Assembly (NCBI GenBank): GCA_965225715.1
Contig: CBDDBK010000002.1
Location: forward strand, 1,302,001 to 1,366,000
Source: CBDDBK01 sp965225715
GTDB taxonomy: Bacteria; Bacteroidota; Bacteroidia; Cytophagales; Flammeovirgaceae
Direction: 5' to 3'
DNA: 64,000 bases
Shown: positions 62,964 through 64,000 of the stretch, piece by piece
How the letters are laid out: each line of letters begins with the position of its first letter
Position numbering within the stretch: position 1 is the stretch's first letter
Translations under genes and position numbers: made by a program
The notes under the pieces: model-generated
What the model saw: only the letters and a program-made list of their open reading frames with translations
Told to the model about the DNA's origin: nothing
Database searches by the model: none

Positions 62964-63092
62964 TTAATCCAATAACTCATCTGATGCTTCATTGGTTGGC
63001 TGCCGTGTATGAATTACTAATTTAGGGAACACTTTATTTTTGTTTTCCACCGCATAATGAATCCATATTTTATTTCCTACTTTACCACAAAC
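62964..63092 (-). pseudogene. InsB-like fragment of an IS1-family transposase
   Basis: Forty-two codons on the minus strand (VCGKVGNKIWIHYAVENKNK, then VFPKLVIHTRQPTNEASD) ending with a stop at 62964. The KIWIHYAVE...V..LVIHTRQP pattern resembles the InsB catalytic core of IS1-type transposases (KxWIxYAxDRxT...FxxGxRT). The gene is cut at 63094 by the IS5-like element starting at 63095, so the IS5-like insertion came later. The rest of the gap 62837-62963 has nothing recognised. Confidence 0.5.
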
Positions 63093-63094
63093 TA

Positions 63095-63690
63095 AGAGCG
63101 TGTTTAGTTTTTTATTTTAATTTTGAAAAGAGCGTCAAATTTCATAAAAGAGCACTTTAATTTTCACTTTAAATGGTGCTAGCGCTTTATGGAAAAGAAA
63201 CACGTTTCTAAACAAAAAAAAACATAATGCTATAGATGACGCCCTATGGACAAAGATAGAAAGATATTTTCCTCATGCCAAACACAAGAGAAAATACAAA
63301 CAAAAAGATGTTTTTAATGCTTGCTTATTTGTTACTGCCGCTAACACATATGATGGTAAAGAAGGTGTAAACTTACTCGACAAGCTACGCGGACGTATAA
63401 AAGAAAAGACTTTATTTTGCGTTGATAAGAGTTATCGGGGTGATTTTGTTAAGGCGGTGGATTCTTTAAATTGTCCTATTGATGTTGGTCAGCCACCTCC
63501 TTCAGAGCTTGGTTTTGTACCCAGAAAGGGACGCTGGCAAGTAGAGCGGAGTTTTTCTTGGTTAAATTTTTACCGTAGATTGAGTAAATATTACGAAAAA
63601 ACTGTAGAATCAGCTTTAGCATTCATTCAAATAGCATTTATTAACATCCTTTTGAACAGAATAAGGGTAAATAAAAACTAAACACGCTCT
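63095..63690 (+). mobile_element. IS5-like element, N-terminally deleted
   Basis: The left end AGAGCGTGTTTAGTTTTTTA (63095 on) and the right end, whose reverse complement is AGAGCGTGTTTAGTTTTTAT (ends 63690), form a near-perfect inverted repeat of about 18 bases. The element is 596 bases, against about 850-1000 for complete relatives. It carries the C-terminal half of a DDE transposase. It is the likely parent type of the MITE-like copy at 34604-34835. It interrupts an IS1 remnant. Confidence 0.8.
63222..63681 (+). pseudogene. IS5/IS427-type transposase, C-terminal half
   Basis: The open frame runs NAIDDALWTKIERYFPHAKH, KQKDVFNACLFVTAANTYDG, then CVDKSYRGDFVKAV, RKGRWQVERSFSWLNFYRRL and ends ALAFIQIAFINILLNRIRVN. 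VERSFSWLNFYRRL is the conserved catalytic-Glu region and CVDKSYRG replaces the usual ADKGYD block. The N-terminal DNA-binding part is missing and there is no ATG in frame before 63457 (GTG). It cannot make a full transposase. Confidence 0.75.
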
Positions 63691-64000
63691 AAAGCCCCAT
63701 AAACATAGCTTTGGGTTTTTGAAAACTTTGCATTCATAAGGTTCTATTAAATTTAATATTAAAAAAATAAAATGACTTGTATATAAAGGTTTTTTGTTTT
63801 TATTTTGAGGAATGACTTAGTTTTGTAATTCATTATAGTTCATTATTTTAAATAACACACTATCCAAAAAAAGTTAGATAAAATAGGCCGGAATAAATTT
63901 CTTTTCAAAGTAAAGAATTTGGCGATGTACCAGAGTAAGGTTTCCTCTTTTGAATACACCGCCAAGCTAAATTTTTTGTTTCTCAGTCTATGACCCGAAA
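63691..64000. other. Window end: no gene confirmed
   Basis: On the minus strand a 51-codon frame without a start (63843-63998, GHRLRNKKFSLAVYSKEETL, then YIAKFFTLKRNLFRPIL) runs off the window edge; it could be the C-terminal end of a gene beyond 64000. Nothing else was recognised. Confidence 0.3.

Noticed and set aside
1..64000. Search by eye for tRNA, rRNA and tmRNA
   Set aside because: No T-arm GGTTCRA-YCC pattern within a cloverleaf, and no rRNA segments were seen. A covariance search would be needed to exclude divergent tRNAs.

Overview
This is an AT-rich window (visibly near 30% GC) from a member of the Bacteroidota. The phylum call rests on several kinds of signal seen together: two large secreted proteins with the C-terminal sorting domain of the type IX secretion system, several Bacteroidota-style lipoproteins, BatD and DUF4139-type proteins, a MlaD/MCE protein with the typical phylum N-terminus, weak ribosome-binding sites, and TAnnTTTG-like promoter boxes. 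The order is probably Cytophagales-like, but the window does not prove this. Core genes are intact (recA, dprA, glmS, gap, valS, rlmN, aroC, queA, rplU-rpmA). The spaces between them are long and full of decayed insertion sequences and short dispersed repeats, so the genome looks heavily worked over by mobile elements.

Region by region. 1-3.3 kb: an RND efflux pump (adaptor plus inner-membrane transporter, the latter cut by the window edge). 3.6-5.1 kb: an ImmA/IrrE-type HExxH protein and a small antitoxin whose RelE-like toxin partner survives as only 22 codons. 5.1-8.1 kb: a YdiJ-type FAD/Fe-S dehydrogenase. 8.1-8.4 kb: an IS1-family remnant. 8.4-10.1 kb: a lipoprotein with seven thrombospondin type-3 repeats (four almost identical at DNA level) and a subtilase-like C-terminus. 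10.5-16.7 kb: an orphan BatD, recA, and a two-gene unit of an M48 metallopeptidase and a caspase-fold/TPR protein that has lost both catalytic residues. 17.7-24.9 kb: glmS, dprA, a VapBC-like pair and a SpoIIE-type phosphatase sensor. 25.7-30.2 kb: an ISAs1-type element beside a single-chain restriction-modification enzyme. 30.8-31.0 kb: a promoter, a rod-shaped ~200-nt RNA and a T-tract that together look like a 6S RNA. 31-35.6 kb: small lipoproteins, a DUF177/YceD protein, a coiled-coil repeat protein, queA and a MITE-like derivative. 36-41 kb: a frameshifted GH31 alpha-glucosidase, L27/L21 and a DUF4139 protein. 41-47.5 kb: an exported protein, an IS1 remnant, a TPR protein, an MCE protein, an SRPBCC protein and gap. 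48-54.7 kb: valS, an orphan histidine kinase, a small exported protein and rlmN. 55-64 kb: a leucine-rich-repeat T9SS cargo, an IS5-like element that truncates an AAA-ATPase gene, aroC, a DUF2442 protein, a second T9SS cargo, and nested IS1/IS5 remnants.

The genes are mostly independent transcription units with convergent pairs separated by strong bidirectional hairpin terminators. I found no tRNA or rRNA gene and no CRISPR array. The most interesting items are the 6S-like RNA, the dead-caspase/M48 pair, the repeat-expanded TSP3-subtilase lipoprotein, the dispersed ATAGC-N3-GCTAT hairpins and AT-rich repeats, and several genes caught in the act of decay (toxin, AAA ATPase, GH31 N-terminus).
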